Of a stretch of 64,000 nucleotides of DNA, positions 1-10,880 are shown one piece after another. The DNA lies in NCBI GenBank assembly GCA_049724395.1, contig JAUGWO010000001.1, positions 1-64,000 on the forward strand, written 5' to 3'. The position numbers and the translations under genes are program-made. Within the stretch, counting starts at the first letter, position 1. The number at the start of each line of letters is the position of its first letter. A model generated the notes under the pieces. The model searched no databases. It was not told the DNA's origin and was given only the letters and a program-made list of their open reading frames with translations. This DNA comes from Spongospora subterranea f. sp. subterranea. Taxonomy: Eukaryota; Endomyxa: Phytomyxea; Phytomyxea; Plasmodiophorida.

Positions 1-958
1 ATGTGATCCATCTGCTTGGCCATGATATTGAACAATGCGATCCATACTGCTTGGCCATGATATTGAACAATGTGATCCATACTGCTTGGCCATGAGATTG
101 AACAATGTGATCCATACTGCTTGGCCATGAGATTGAACAATGTGATCCATACTGCTTGGCCATTGAACAATGTGATCCATACTGCTTGGCCATGAGATTG
201 AACAATGTGATCCATACTGCTTGGCCATGAGATTGAACAATGTGATCCATACTGCTTGGCCATGAGATTGAACAATGTGATCCATACTGCTTGGCCATGA
301 GATTGAACAATGTGATCCATACTGCTTGGCCATGATATTGAACAATGTGATCCATACTGCTTGGCCATGAGATTGAACATTGTGATCCATACTGCTTGGC
401 CATGAGATTGAACAATGTGATCCATACTGCTTGGCCATGATATTGAACAATGTGATCCATACTGCTTGGCCATGAGATTGAACAATGTGATCCATACTGC
501 TTGGCCATGAGATTGAACAATGTGATCCATACTGCTTGGCCATGAGATTGAACAATGTGATCCATACTGCTTGGCCATGAGATTGAACAATGTGATCCAT
601 ACTGCTTGGCCATGATATTGAACAATGTGATCCATACTGCTTGGCCATGAGATTGAACAATGTGATCCATACTGCTTGGCCATGAGATTGAACAATGTGA
701 TCCATACTGCTTGGCCATGATATTGAACAATGTGATCCATACTGCTTGGCCATGAGATTGAACAATGTGATCCATACTGCTTGGCCATGATATTGAACAA
801 TGTGATCCATACTGCTTGGCCATGATATTGAACAATGTGATCCATACTGCTTGGCCATGAGATTGAACAATGTGATCCATACTGCTTGGCCATGATATTG
901 AACAATGTGATCCATACTGCTTGGCCATGATATTGAACAATGTGATCCATACTACTTC
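1..958. repeat. 35-bp minisatellite array, truncated by window start
   Basis: About 27 head-to-tail copies of a 35-bp unit that can be read as ATTGAACAATGTGATCCATA followed by CTGCTTGGCCATGAG. Most variation is one site (GAGATTG or GATATTG). One unit near 160-180 lacks about 5 bp, and the last unit degrades at about 950. 35 is not a multiple of 3 and stops occur in every frame, so the array is not coding. The left edge lies outside the window, so the full length is unknown. Confidence 0.97.
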
Positions 959-1489
959 GTCATTGATGCGTGTTTCTTCACATGATTTATATGTATAAGG
1001 AATGAGTTTGAATTGAGAATGCGCATAAATCATTGATGTCAAATGGGGACCGCATTATTCCCATTTAGGCTTTAGAATTACATCTTGATACAGAGTTTTT
1101 GAATACCTTCTGAATAAGAAGAAACTGCACAAGTTGGGGGCTTACGGTTTTATGACTTGCTGTTGGCTTTTTTAACTGCTCTTTCCAGCTCTCTGATGGT
1201 GATATTTGCTGTTGGAGTTTCCAAGAGCATCTCTACCGGTAGTTCTTATCCTAAACTTGAAGTGAGTCTCTGACTGTACAGCACCTTGTTTCGAAAAAAT
1301 TTATAAAACCTGGTTGCCCCACCGGTACAGTTTTTAATCGAGGTGTTTAAACGGTTTGTGATGAGTCAAAGACTTGCAGATATTTTCATAAACTGGGTGA
1401 CCCTGATAAGACGATATCTCCCTGAGGTATCCCATACTCTGCATAATTTTTTCCACCGACAGTGGATTGTGATCTTATCCTCATTGATG

Positions 1490-1865
1490 AGCTCCTGGAC
1501 GATGATGAATGGATGTTGTTGGCCATAGAGTCCGATTCCGAGTCTGATAGCTCCTCGGACGAGGAGCAACAAGTTTCCAGGGTGGATCGATAGTTGGGCG
1601 TTCGGCAAACATCAACCGTGGCATCGAGAAGGATATGCCAGGCTTATGACAGACTACCTCTGTGCGTCACCTGTGTATCCGGAGCGTATTTTTCGGGCGA
1701 AGGTTCAAAATGTCAACACGCCTTTTTCGCCAAATTGTACATGACATCCCAAAACGTGACGCGTTTTTCACACAAAGACGCGATTGTTGTGGTCAGCTGG
1801 GAGCATCACCGGAACAGAAAATCACGGCTGTTGTCAGGAATGCCAATCAAACGACGTTATAGGTA
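1490..1865 (+). mobile_element. PIF/Harbinger-type transposase N-terminal fragment
   Basis: An acidic Ser/Asp stretch is followed by a segment with the pattern YPERIFRRRFKMSTRLFRQI, then FFTQRRDCCGQLG and EQKITAVVRNANQ. This matches the N-terminal region of plant- and oomycete-type PIF/Harbinger nucleases, where a YxxxxFRRRFRM motif precedes a PYFTQR...GxxGFSxxQKxTAAMR block. The reading frame changes inside the segment and the DDE catalytic core is absent, so this is a decayed DNA-transposon remnant. Ty3/gypsy material follows directly. The assignment rests on motif pattern only. Confidence 0.6.
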
Positions 1866-1875
1866 ATCGACGTTG

Positions 1876-1922
1876 TCCGAACTGAGCAACTGAGCATTTT
1901 TTTTTTTGCCCAGTTCGGACGG
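1876..1922. other. Short hairpin
   Basis: GTCCGAACTGAG and CAGTTCGGAC are complementary arms around a T-rich loop. CAGTTCGGAC recurs near 7031, just after the 25-bp array. It may be a terminal repeat of a transposon, but no second boundary is visible. Confidence 0.4.
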
Positions 1923-1929
1923 TACGCTT

Positions 1930-2640
1930 TAATCGTTTATTAATAATATACGTTGTCAAGTAGTACGGTCGTCGTACGGTCGTGACAGTATCCCCCCTTA
2001 CGGCCGCGGTACCTCAGGATACGTCTGATGAAATCGAACAAAACAATCCTTTAGAGCGGGTGTGGCGGATGATGAGGGTTCCCAAGTATCAGATGCATCG
2101 GCTTCGACTACAATATCCAACTTGGGATCAAAATGGCGTAGAACTGGCGCCGAGACGAAAGCAGATTTCAAAGATTGAAATTACGTTTCGGTATTCGAAT
2201 TCCACTCGTACGGAACGTTCTTCACGTTCCTGAGATTGATTTTCTGGGGGTTCCGCTTATCCTATGGCGGGTTGCTGATGGACCCAGAGCGTATATCTGC
2301 CATCCTGTCGTGGCCAGTTCCTCAGTCAGTCAAGGAACTTCAGTCGTTCTTGGGGTTCGCAAATTTCTACCGCGCTTTCATCCAAAAACAGAAACGTCAA
2401 TTTAGAACATTCGCTTCGATTGTGATTCTTGGCGGGATATACTCCTATAACATATCACAATCCGTATGGTATAAATCCACTGTGGTTATTCCGACAAATG
2501 GGTTCTATCGCATTTGTCGACAAGTCGATTTATCGTGATCGTTTTCCCATTTTCAGTAATTGGGTTCGTGTCAAAGACCCCAATGGAATTTTACCGAGAA
2601 AAGTTCATATGAATACAACAGAATAACCCTATAACCCCTT
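1930..2640 (+). mobile_element. Ty3/gypsy LTR-retrotransposon fossil (reverse-transcriptase part)
   Basis: The clearest part, about 2225-2400, reads like the region after the reverse-transcriptase active site of Ty3/gypsy elements: a DPERISAILSWPVPQS block followed by ELQSFLGFANFYRAF. The sequence before it at about 1980, a CCCCCCTTA tract after a TGACAG-like end, could be an LTR boundary, but no paired LTR is visible. The copy is broken and strongly truncated, and most of pol and all of gag are missing. Confidence 0.6.
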
Positions 2641-2715
2641 GTGAAACAACTCTTAAGCTCAAAAAATTTATTGACTTCATCTACAGTATTTGTTGAATCA
2701 TTGGAGGGTCAACAG

Positions 2716-3864
2716 TCATCCAACCTTGGATGGCTGAGAATCATATTGACAGATATCATATTCCATTCTGCCTGTTCCAGGACAGTAATCGCGACTGAAC
2801 TTGTTGTAGGATACTGATTCTCCCCATCTCCGAACAAATTCCTCAACACTTCCAGAGCAATGACCATTTAAACAGTTGATGACAGGACGGCATTTGCTGA
2901 TGAAGGAGGTTAAACCCGGATTAGGCGATCTCTGTGATGCTGTCTTCGCAATCACGAATTGATCATGCTCTTCGAGAATTTTGGAAAGCGCTGGGAGGAG
3001 GTCTCGGGTTGATTTATAGCGAAGAGAACGTCTTGCAGGAATATCAAATGGTCGGTTGATCGATCCGCATTTGATGGTATTCAAGCCCTGACATTTCCGC
3101 CTTCCGAATTCCGAATGTGTGAATTGAGGGCCCCATTTTCGAATCCATTCATTTGTATTTTGGCCACAGTGATGAACAAAGCACCCCCAGATGGGTTTTG
3201 GAGAAATGTGATAATATTTTTTTAAAAGATGTCGAGTTGCGGGGCCACTTGATCGGTATCTCTCGTTGAAATCACAGCACAGTTTGAGTTTTTCTTCTGC
3301 GGTTTTTGACTTTGAAACAGCCAGAGCAAGAGCTTTCAGATCCAATAAAAACCGAAGTCTTTGTCTCTGAAAGCACAATTGTTAATCAGTATTTTAACAA
3401 AAGGCGAATGAAAACCTGTTGTCAGGGTTTCTGACGATTTTCATCATCTGATAACCGCAGGTGTTATGATTTGATTTACGACCGGGGCAGTATGTCATTC
3501 CAAAATCACCGTGGTTGAAACACGTTCCCCAACGTGTCTGGAACAAGCCCATGTCTTTGCCACAACATTTCACAAGACATTGAAGGACGGGAATACAGAT
3601 GCGCTTGAGACAATCGATCAAATTACGACTAATACTGCGGAGCGATCTTCTGCAAGAGACCAGTTTCAAAACAAAATTCGAAATTAGGATCAGTTTTTGA
3701 AGGGTGCTGGTTGCCTTGGCAATTAGCCTATTGTCAGGAACATCGATGTTGTTTTGTGCGACCTCAACGGTATCCCGCCCCGAATTTCCGAGTAATTCCA
3801 TCATGTATTCCATTATGGCCAAATTGTCGTGAAACTCAACCTGTTCTGGATTCGTCTTCTTTCC
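2716..3864 (-). CDS. Cys-rich repeat-module protein, function unknown (5' end unresolved)
   Basis: At least two exons join cleanly. The upstream exon ends at a GT donor near 3413 and the next opens after an AG acceptor near 3370, keeping phase. The protein has three copies of a module of about 95-105 residues: a helical, Lys/Arg-rich stretch, then roughly C-x5-C-x2-HC-G-x6-[FW]-x2-[KR]WG-x6-[DEK]F-x3-[YK]CxG-x6-C. Examples are VHHCGQNTNEWIRKWG, NGHCSGSVEEFVRRWG and VKCCGKDMGLFQTRWG, followed by HGDFGMTYCPG or YNKFSRDYCPG. I do not recognise the module. Further exons may lie up to about 5370, where Cys- and Trp-containing stretches occur, but I cannot connect them. No signal peptide is seen because the start is unresolved. 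Cys spacing suggests disulfides or metal binding. A host gene is likelier than a transposon, but not certain. Confidence 0.5.
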
Positions 3865-5566
3865 CTAAAACAGACGATGCCGTTTGTGACCATCAAATCC
3901 CAGACAGAGCGGGGAACCAGAGTCCTGACCAGAAACACACAGAGGCTATCATAGTCTTTGACCTCATCCAGATCCCAGTTCAAGAGCGGACAGAGAATTT
4001 TCAATCCCACCACATACTTATATTTACGAAACTCAAACATTTTGTGAGTCTGCTCTGGAAATCCATCCTAGTTCGATATAAGCAAATATTGGTAATCACG
4101 AATTTCGGCAATCTCTTACTGGCACGAAATTTTCACCAACGTCATCTGGCTGGTTTTTTGAATCAATCGGATTTTTGAAGCGGCAATCGAGGGTTTTGCC
4201 CACTACGCTTTCAATTGACTGTTGACCATCAATACTGATACAGAATGCATCACGGTTTGAATTCGTGCTCATCAGGGTCCAATCCTAAGACGAACTTAGC
4301 AACCCAAACACAATTTGGATATCGACTGAACGGCTAAGTTTCTGGAAGAACTGTCAACAAACTGGTGGGCGTTTCTGTTATCGGGCACGAGATTCTTGAG
4401 AAAGTCTTTTGACGGGATAATTTCCGAATCAATAGGAATTCGATTTAGATTCGATCAGGCGCTGGAGGTTCTTGCGCTCTTGGCTCAACTGTTGAGAATC
4501 GAGACTGATATGGGACTCGTCAATTTTCGAACCCCGGCCCGAGTCCCATTTCTAAAAACGCACTTAACAAGCGGAATCTCTATATGAAGATGAACTGAAC
4601 GACTACATTCATCGCAGAACTTTCACCAAACTGGTCGACACGATTGATATTGGAAGAATCAAACGCCAACAAGAAATTGCCTTTAATCAAATATCAATCC
4701 AATGTCGAATATTCCAATCTTGAATAGTGTAAACCTTGGGTCTTGTCATGGGTCATTGCCAACTCCTGCGATGGCGACAATGTGTCCTGCAATCAAATGA
4801 TTTCAGAATTTGGAAATTCTTTGGAGCGACATTCCGCCATCCATACCGAGATAGTCGACGAAGCGATTTTTGTGGCGGCATTGGCCTGACCTGAGCCAAG
4901 CGGTTCGCCCCAACCATGACCAGGTTCGGTTGTCACAGATCGAGTCGGTCTGGTCACCACCAACAGCAATACCAACAAAGTGAGGACAAGCATTGGAGGA
5001 AATGGGATGGCGCAACCGTGGCGCGGTTCGCCATCGGGCAAGGATGAGTTCAGAGTTAAGCATGAGGCGAACGGTTCTATGTGTCATACTCATATACCAG
5101 TGTTCATATACCCGATTATCCTCTCCCACTAATTCGATATTCCTGTGATAAATTAGTTCCACGTTTTGCGGGGTGAAGGTCGTGGGCATCGTCAGGGGCA
5201 GCCATATCATCAACACATCCATAGCCAAAGCAAAACGACCATGATAAACTCAATATATCGCTCAACCAAATGCCGAATCCAACAACACGAACATGGCGTC
5301 CTGATTTCAATTGCTTTCCGGTTATTACGTCCCGATCGACGCCGTCAATGAGGTCCAAGACGATTGAGGTCAAGCGCTGTTCATGTTCAGGAGTTCACGC
5401 CAAGACATTTCTTTGTGATCACGATAAGTTCATCTACCACAATCACGACACGAAATATACAATTTCAAATTCAGAATAAAAGTAAAGTGCGAATTCGATG
5501 CAGTTTTTCGCTGATTGGAGTCTGATTGGACAGAAGTGACCTGAAGAACATCATGACAGTCATCAG
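3865..5566. other. Unresolved stretch upstream of the Cys-rich gene
   Basis: Short open stretches occur on the minus strand, for example 4803-5228 with CPHFVGIAVGGDQTDSICDN and 5116-5373. They could be 5' exons of the Cys-rich gene at 2716-3864, but I found no chain of splice sites in phase. Nothing else recognisable. Confidence 0.3.
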
Positions 5567-7017
5567 CTACTTCTGTTTTGTAAAGTACCTGTTACTTCTG
5601 TTCTGTAAAGTACCTGTTACTTCTGTTTTGTAAAGTACCTGTTACTTCTGTTCTGTAAAGTACCTGTTACTTCTGTTTTGTAAAGTACCTGTTACTTCTG
5701 TTCTGTAAAGTACCTGTTACTTCTGTTCTGTAAAGTACCTGTTACTTCTGTTCTGTAAAGTACCTGTTACTTCTGTTTTGTAAAGTACCTGTTACTTCTG
5801 TTCTGTAAAGTACCTGTTACTTCTGTTCTGTAAAGTACCTGTTACTTCTGTTTTGTAAAGTACCTGTTACTTCTGTTCTGTAAAGTACCTGTTACTTCTG
5901 TTCTGTAAAGTACCTGTTACTTCTGTTCTGTAAAGTACCTGTTACTTCTGTTCTGTAAAGTACCTGTTACTTCTGTTCTGTAAAGTACCTGTTACTTCTG
6001 TTCTGTAAAGTACCTGTTACTTCTGTTCTGTAAAGTACCTGTTACTTCTGTTCTGTAAAGTACCTGTTACTTCTGTTCTGTAAAGTACCTGTTACTTCTG
6101 TTCTGTAAAGTACCTGTTACTTCTGTTCTGTAAAGTGCACCTGTTACTTCTGTTCTGTAAAGTACCTGTTACTTCTGTTCTGTAAAGTACCTGTTACTTC
6201 TGTTCTGTAAAGTACCTGTTACTTCTGTTTTGTAAAGTACCTGTTACTTCTGTTTTGTAAAGTACCTGTTACTTCTGTTCTGTAAAGTACCTGTTACTTC
6301 TGTTCTGTAAAGTACCTGTTACTTCTGTTTTGTAAAGTACCTGTTACTTCTGTTCTGTAAAGTACCTGTTACTTCTGTTCTGTAAAGTACCTGTTACTTC
6401 TGTTCTGTAAAGTACCTGTTACTTCTGTTCTGTAAAGTACCTGTTACTTCTGTTCTGTAAAGTACCTGTTACTTCTGTTCTGTAAAGTACCTGTTACTTC
6501 TGTTCTGTAAAGTACCTGTTACTTCTGTTCTGTAAAGTACCTGTTACTTCTGTTCTGTAAAGTACCTGTTACTTCTGTTCTGTAAAGTACCTGTTACTTC
6601 TGTTCTGTAAAGTACCTGTTACTTCTGTTCTGTAAAGTACCTGTTACTTCTGTTCTGTAAAGTACCTGTTACTTCTGTTCTGTAAAGTACCTGTTACTTC
6701 TGTTCTGTAAAGTACCTGTTACTTCTGTTCTGTAAAGTACCTGTTACTTCTGTTCTGTAAAGTACCTGTTACTTCTGTTCTGTAAAGTACCTGTTACTTC
6801 TGTTCTGTAAAGTACCTGTTACTTCTGTTCTGTAAAGTACCTGTTACTTCTGTTCTGTAAAGTACCTGTTACTTCTGTTCTGTAAAGTACCTGTTACTTC
6901 TGTTCTGTAAAGTACCTGTTACTTCTGTTCTGTAAAGTACCTGTTACTTCTGTTCTGTAAAGTACCTGTTACTTCTGTTCTGTAAAGTACCTGTTACTTC
7001 TGTTCTGTAAAGTACCT
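5567..7017. repeat. 25-bp minisatellite array, about 58 units
   Basis: Head-to-tail copies of a 25-bp unit that starts TACTTCTGTTYTGTAAAGTA and ends CCTGT. The only common variant is T or C in the TTYTG position. T-type units are interspersed in the first third and around 6225-6330, while the 3' half is a homogeneous C-type run. One unit near 6135 carries a 2-bp insertion (GTGCACC). Unit length and conservation mark a recently expanded minisatellite; there are no unique spacers. Confidence 0.97.
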
Positions 7018-7549
7018 TTGGTGGCAATGTTGGGCAGTTCGGACACGGTTATTCTCAATGTAGATCCAGTACTTTTGACAATCGAATGCGGACGAGCAGT
7101 TCAAACATAAATGATTCGTCAGCATCGGCATCACAACAAAAAATTCTCAACGTGCATTTTTGCTTCTTCAGAGAAACCAGGAATGATCTGTCACCCTTGA
7201 TCGTCTCTTGCCTTTTGTGTTTTCGTGAACAGGGCCCAAACATGCGCTTGAAGATTACTGATAGAGAACGTGGACAAATGGGTTTTATCTGGCCTCTCAT
7301 CTTCGTTTGACTCATTCACAGTAACTCTCGACTCACAGCAGGACGTCGTGTTAGCGCCAACGGCTGCAGCAGTGATCAACTTTGAAGCACAAGTCGAGAA
7401 TGGAGCACGTGAAACAAGGGCGGTCATTGCCACAACAACACAACGTTGATCTCGACGCCCACACTGCCGCTGAACCACAACAGCAATGCGCACGAGAACT
7501 ATGGTGAAGGCGTCGAATGAAGATGGGAGGCCAGATACAAGGCGGTCTG

Positions 7550-7990
7550 TCACGTCCTCGTCGGTCGTCGTTGGCTGTTTTGCCGGAGTGGCTTGAGTTG
7601 TGGCGATTGTCTAATCAGATGGATATATACGATCAGGTTGGACTGATCAGCGACAATGTTGTAGGTGAGCCACATAACTGCAAATATGAGCGCCACTGTT
7701 ATTAACCACCTGACTGAAAGCCATGAGGGTTTACAATGATGGAGGAAGATGTCAAGTAGCACATCAAACACCCAAAGATAGATATTTGGGGTCAAACCTC
7801 TAAGAAACTGGAAGTAAATTATGAAAGCGTAAATTAACCATAACTGGGTGAGCAGGACGAATGGAAAGATGATTGAAAAGAAGTTCGGAAACAGGATAGA
7901 GTGAATGACAAAAGATTCCGAAGACTACCACGCTATGGTTCAACTTCATCTAAACACTGCTATCTCTTGCTTTTAACAACTCTACTAAAG
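7550..7990 (-). CDS. Hypothetical multi-pass membrane segment (copy A of an inverted pair)
   Basis: A minus-strand frame encodes several hydrophobic stretches, such as FPNFFSIIFPFVLLTQLWLI, YLWVFDVLLDIFL and LITVALIFAVMWL, ending with a basic tail (QNSQRRPTRT). No family is recognised and the true start and intron structure are unclear. The 5' part, about 7785-7930, has a related sequence on the opposite strand at about 8190-8310, so this belongs to an inverted duplication. It may be a gene or a gene relic. Confidence 0.35.
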
Positions 7991-7991
7991 C

Positions 7992-8183
7992 ATGATTGTA
8001 GGAATTGACGAGAATAGCCTCGATCTAGCAGGTGCCAAACTTCTGGCCAAGCCAAAACTGGAAAGGTCGTTCTCCCAGCCCACGAACAGACGACCTTTTA
8101 CGCGTTCTGCCGGTCGACGCAGTCCTTCACCACGACGAAAAACTACCAGAAGAAAAGTAAGATTTGCGCGAAACGTCGTTTAA
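7992..8183 (+). CDS. Hypothetical small basic protein
   Basis: 63 codons from ATG. The second half is Arg/Ser/Pro-rich (RRSPSPRRKTTRRK) and ends KVRFARNVV. The GTAAGA inside the KVRF codons could instead be a splice donor leading to the membrane-segment copy at 8190-8310, but no acceptor keeps an open frame. It stands head-to-head with the minus-strand membrane segment at 7550-7990. Low-complexity composition makes this weak. Confidence 0.3.
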   Translation: MIVGIDENSLDLAGAKLLAKPKLERSFSQPTNRRPFTRSAGRRSPSPRRKTTRRKVRFARNVV

Positions 8184-8189
8184 GAAGAC

Positions 8190-8310
8190 GAATCTTCTGT
8201 CATTCACGCTATCCTGTTTCCGAACTTCTTTTCAATCGTCTTTCTATTCGTCCTGCTTACCAGCTTCTTATAGTTTTGACCCCAAAATATCTATTCCCTT
8301 TTGGACTATT
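8190..8310 (+). pseudogene. Inverted relic (copy B) of the membrane segment at 7785-7930
   Basis: Read on the plus strand, it has GTCATTCACGCTATCCTGTT, then TCCGAACTTCTTTTCAATCG. These match, with few changes, the minus-strand sequence of copy A (GTCATTCACTCTATCCTGTT, TCCGAACTTCTTTTCAATCA). Similarity fades after TTTTGACCCCAAA. The equivalent frame is interrupted here, so it is probably a relic. Confidence 0.5.
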
Positions 8311-8469
8311 TTGATGGAGAAGAATTCGATCCAGGAGATAGCAAAATCTTTTATCCCTCCAATTGGTCGACCGATGTACCTCTACTTACTCCAGATTCGG
8401 AAACATTGATATAATGGAAATATATATGTAGTTATAATTAGTGTAGAAATAAATATAAGCGATGTTGAA

Positions 8470-8754
8470 CTAGTTGATCTTAGGGGTAGAGGGATTCCTA
8501 AATGATCCCTCACGCGTCTCCGGGTTAAAATACATGGCTCGAGAGTACGATTCACTCCATACTAATGACAGATAGAGGCATGAGTAAGAACGTGACAAAG
8601 CGAAGCGAAATGAAAACGAGGTAGGAAATTGTTCGCCATCACTATTTTGAAAAAAGATTACGGAAAAGATATCAAATATCCAATAAAAACTTGCTAGAGC
8701 AACGGCAAAGACGCGTATGGGACAAAACCAGTAGTATGTCAACCTTTCCTCCAT
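8470..8754 (-). CDS. Hypothetical small membrane protein
   Basis: 94 codons on the minus strand, starting with MEERLTYYWFCPIRVFAVAL and holding one or two hydrophobic segments within the first 40 residues. The start overlaps the 3' end of the RAD18-like gene by about 16 bp, in another frame. No family is recognised. It could be an extension of the RAD18 transcript (3' UTR) rather than a gene. Confidence 0.25.
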   Translation of the reverse strand: MEERLTYYWFCPIRVFAVALASFYWIFDIFSVIFFQNSDGEQFPTSFSFRFALSRSYSCLYLSLVWSESYSRAMYFNPETREGSFRNPSTPKIN

Positions 8755-9842
8755 GGTGGCGGAACGTCTTCCTCTCCATTGTCGTCAGTTGCTGTTAGTT
8801 CTTCAGCCGTGGGTTGCGGCACGACAGGTTGTGATGTAGCCGACGATTGGCGTTGCGCCATTCGTCGATTTTGTAACTGTTCAACCATTCCGGAAAATGG
8901 ATCGTTTTCCTCAGACCGCGGACGCTTCCCCACAGACGATACGACCTGACGGCGAGCCCGTTTAATTGTATCGTTGATTGATTTGACGACCGCCGAAATC
9001 GGGTGTGGGGTGGCCCGATCTTGATTGGCTTCATACAATATTGAGAACTCTATCCAACGGGATTCAATTTCGGCCCGAGCGCCTTTGGAATCAACGCCGA
9101 ATCGGCTAAGATGTTCGCGAAGAACCTTATCGGATACCATATCAACCGACAATATAGGCAGTCTATATTAACGGAATATCAGTACGATGGCTAGGTTGAA
9201 TTGATATATTAACGACAAAAACAAATCTCTCGGACCAGTCGTGATTGCGAACAATCATAAGACAAGCGCATCTGAGACTATGGCGAAAAAACAAAAGTAA
9301 TCCAGTTCAGATTTTCAGCCCCATTTATCGATGCATAGCAAGTAGAACTTTGAACGGTTTTCAATGAGCAAGATCAAACTTCAAAATTACCTCTCACGAC
9401 AAACTGCATTCACATTGACTGTAGGGAATGGGCTGGCACCCAGCCCCTTTAAAGATGGGTTTTTAGGTAATATTAGGGCAATAACTGCATCCAGCGGTCG
9501 GTTGGCAATGAGACTGGTGGGGTCTGTTACTTGATTACAAATTGGGCACTTCTTTTGAAGCTTCAAGTACCGCCTGATACAAATCGAGCAAACTATAATA
9601 TCGAATTGAGTCAGACAAGCCCGTTACGAAGAAACCAGAATTCACAAGTCGGAAAACAGAGGTGAAAATGAAAACGAACAAAACGAAATAAAATAGTAGT
9701 AGCTCTTTTAGGTACACAAACACGGAAAATGCGAACCCAAACATCGCGTCAAGTCATCCATACAAGAATGGCCACAAGGGCATATAGTCGGTACAGACAA
9801 CGTCTCATAGCATATGGGACAATTCAATTCCTCCATCGACAT
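8739..9842 (-). CDS. RAD18: RAD18-like E3 ubiquitin ligase, short form (RING + SAP)
   Basis: Three exons by phase: 9764-9842, 9592-9391 and 9162-8739, giving 705 nt and 234 residues. The start is the ATG at 9842, directly after an in-frame TGA. Exon 1 plus exon 2 make a RING finger: LNCPICYETLS, CPCGHSF, then CSICIRRYLKLQKKCPICNQ and the post-RING NRPLDAVIALI typical of RAD18. Exon 3 holds a SAP-like segment, VSDKVLREHLSRFGVDSKGA, followed by EFSILYEANQDRATPHP, which parallels the region after the SAP domain in RAD18. RAD18 with RAD6 mono-ubiquitinates PCNA at stalled replication forks. Oddly, the UBZ zinc finger that normally lies between RING and SAP is absent, and the protein is about half the size of human RAD18. 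The basic tail (VGKRPRSEEN) may be a nuclear signal. Confidence 0.78.
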
Positions 9843-10312
9843 TCACGCAGCCTGCCCGGCCGCATTTCGACGCAATCGCTGCACGTGTCGACGACGAACT
9901 TGTCCTAAATATACACACAGGTGTATATATGCGGTCACTTCGGCTGTACTCTACCCTCTCTACTGTACGACTACAGAGAAACGTGTGCAAACATTATCGC
10001 CACGGACGATATTTTTCACGGCTTTATTCTTTTAGGCTCGCGCACTTGAAGTTCGCAAGTTCGCCACCTGATCACTGTGACAGTAGTCATTGGGTTTTGG
10101 TGGCTGTGAAACTAGGGTTTGTAAAGCACGGTGAACAAGAGACGTGTGTATACCTACACTATACACTGTATAGTGTTGTATACTTGCTGATTGATGGTGG
10201 CTAAATCGTCGCATCATAGGCGTTGCCAGAACCGGTCACGCTCTCCCAGGACACAGTAAATGCTTTGATGTTCAGCACGTTATATTTTTTAATGAGTTCT
10301 GGGTTGACAGTT
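9843..10312. other. Intergenic, no gene seen
   Basis: Only short AT-rich palindromes, for example around 9908-9927 and 10148-10183 (GTATACCTACACTATA and its complement). Nothing else supported. Confidence 0.5.
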
Positions 10313-10639
10313 TTAGGAGCAACTCACAATCACGGCCGTCCTGGCAAAATCGTCCAAGGTCTCGAGACAAAAGTTGTCACCATCGGTCGAGGTACTGAAT
10401 CCCATTAATTTTATCAGCACTTTCCTAATCGTCATCAGAAGCGTCTCTGGCTTTGCCCAACGCAGAATGTCTTCATCGCCATCTGTGTCTACCAATCCCC
10501 AGTAGGGAATGTTTCTGACATAGATCCTCCAAATATGGAACAGTGTCCTTTGGGCCAGGTCACTCTCCGAATTGAATAATGTTTTGCATGCATTTTCCAA
10601 AGATTCATACGCAACATTCTCATCAATGCAATCCGCCAT
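10313..10639 (-). CDS. Hypothetical protein, 108 residues
   Basis: One open exon beginning MADCIDENVAYESLENACKT with balanced composition and amphipathic helices (AKPETLLMTIRKVLIKLMG). It sits immediately 5' of, and divergent from, the MULE at 10.9 kb. No family is recognised. It may be one exon of a larger minus-strand gene or a cargo ORF of the transposon. Confidence 0.35.
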   Translation of the reverse strand: MADCIDENVAYESLENACKTLFNSESDLAQRTLFHIWRIYVRNIPYWGLVDTDGDEDILRWAKPETLLMTIRKVLIKLMGFSTSTDGDNFCLETLDDFARTAVIVSCS

Positions 10640-10880
10640 TGAACGTCACGGCATCAACAACGGTGTCATCATATGCCGACGAGGGACTCCTAAAATGGAC
10701 AAGGTAAGAACCAATCGGCTACTCAAGTGTCATGGTGTCATGTTTTCTGCCGGTGCAGGTCAGAGCCATGCGACTTTTTAATTGTGATGACGTTATTCAA
10801 AGTGGCTATTTTTACTGCCGCTGCAGGTAAGATCCATGAGCCACATTTTGATTGTGAAGATGTGAATCCACAGACAATAA

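Noticed and set aside
4500-4560. Possible tRNA from a GGGGTTCGAA-like stretch on the minus strand
   Set aside because: No acceptor, D or anticodon stems could be formed around it.
1-7017. CRISPR-like repeat arrays
   Set aside because: Both arrays are contiguous tandem units with no unique spacers, in a eukaryotic setting; they are minisatellites.
8164-8409. 81-codon plus-strand ORF as an independent gene
   Set aside because: Its first half is the inverted relic of the membrane segment in a non-equivalent frame.
10148-10183. Palindrome as a regulatory operator
   Set aside because: Short AT-rich inverted repeat without gene context or a second site.
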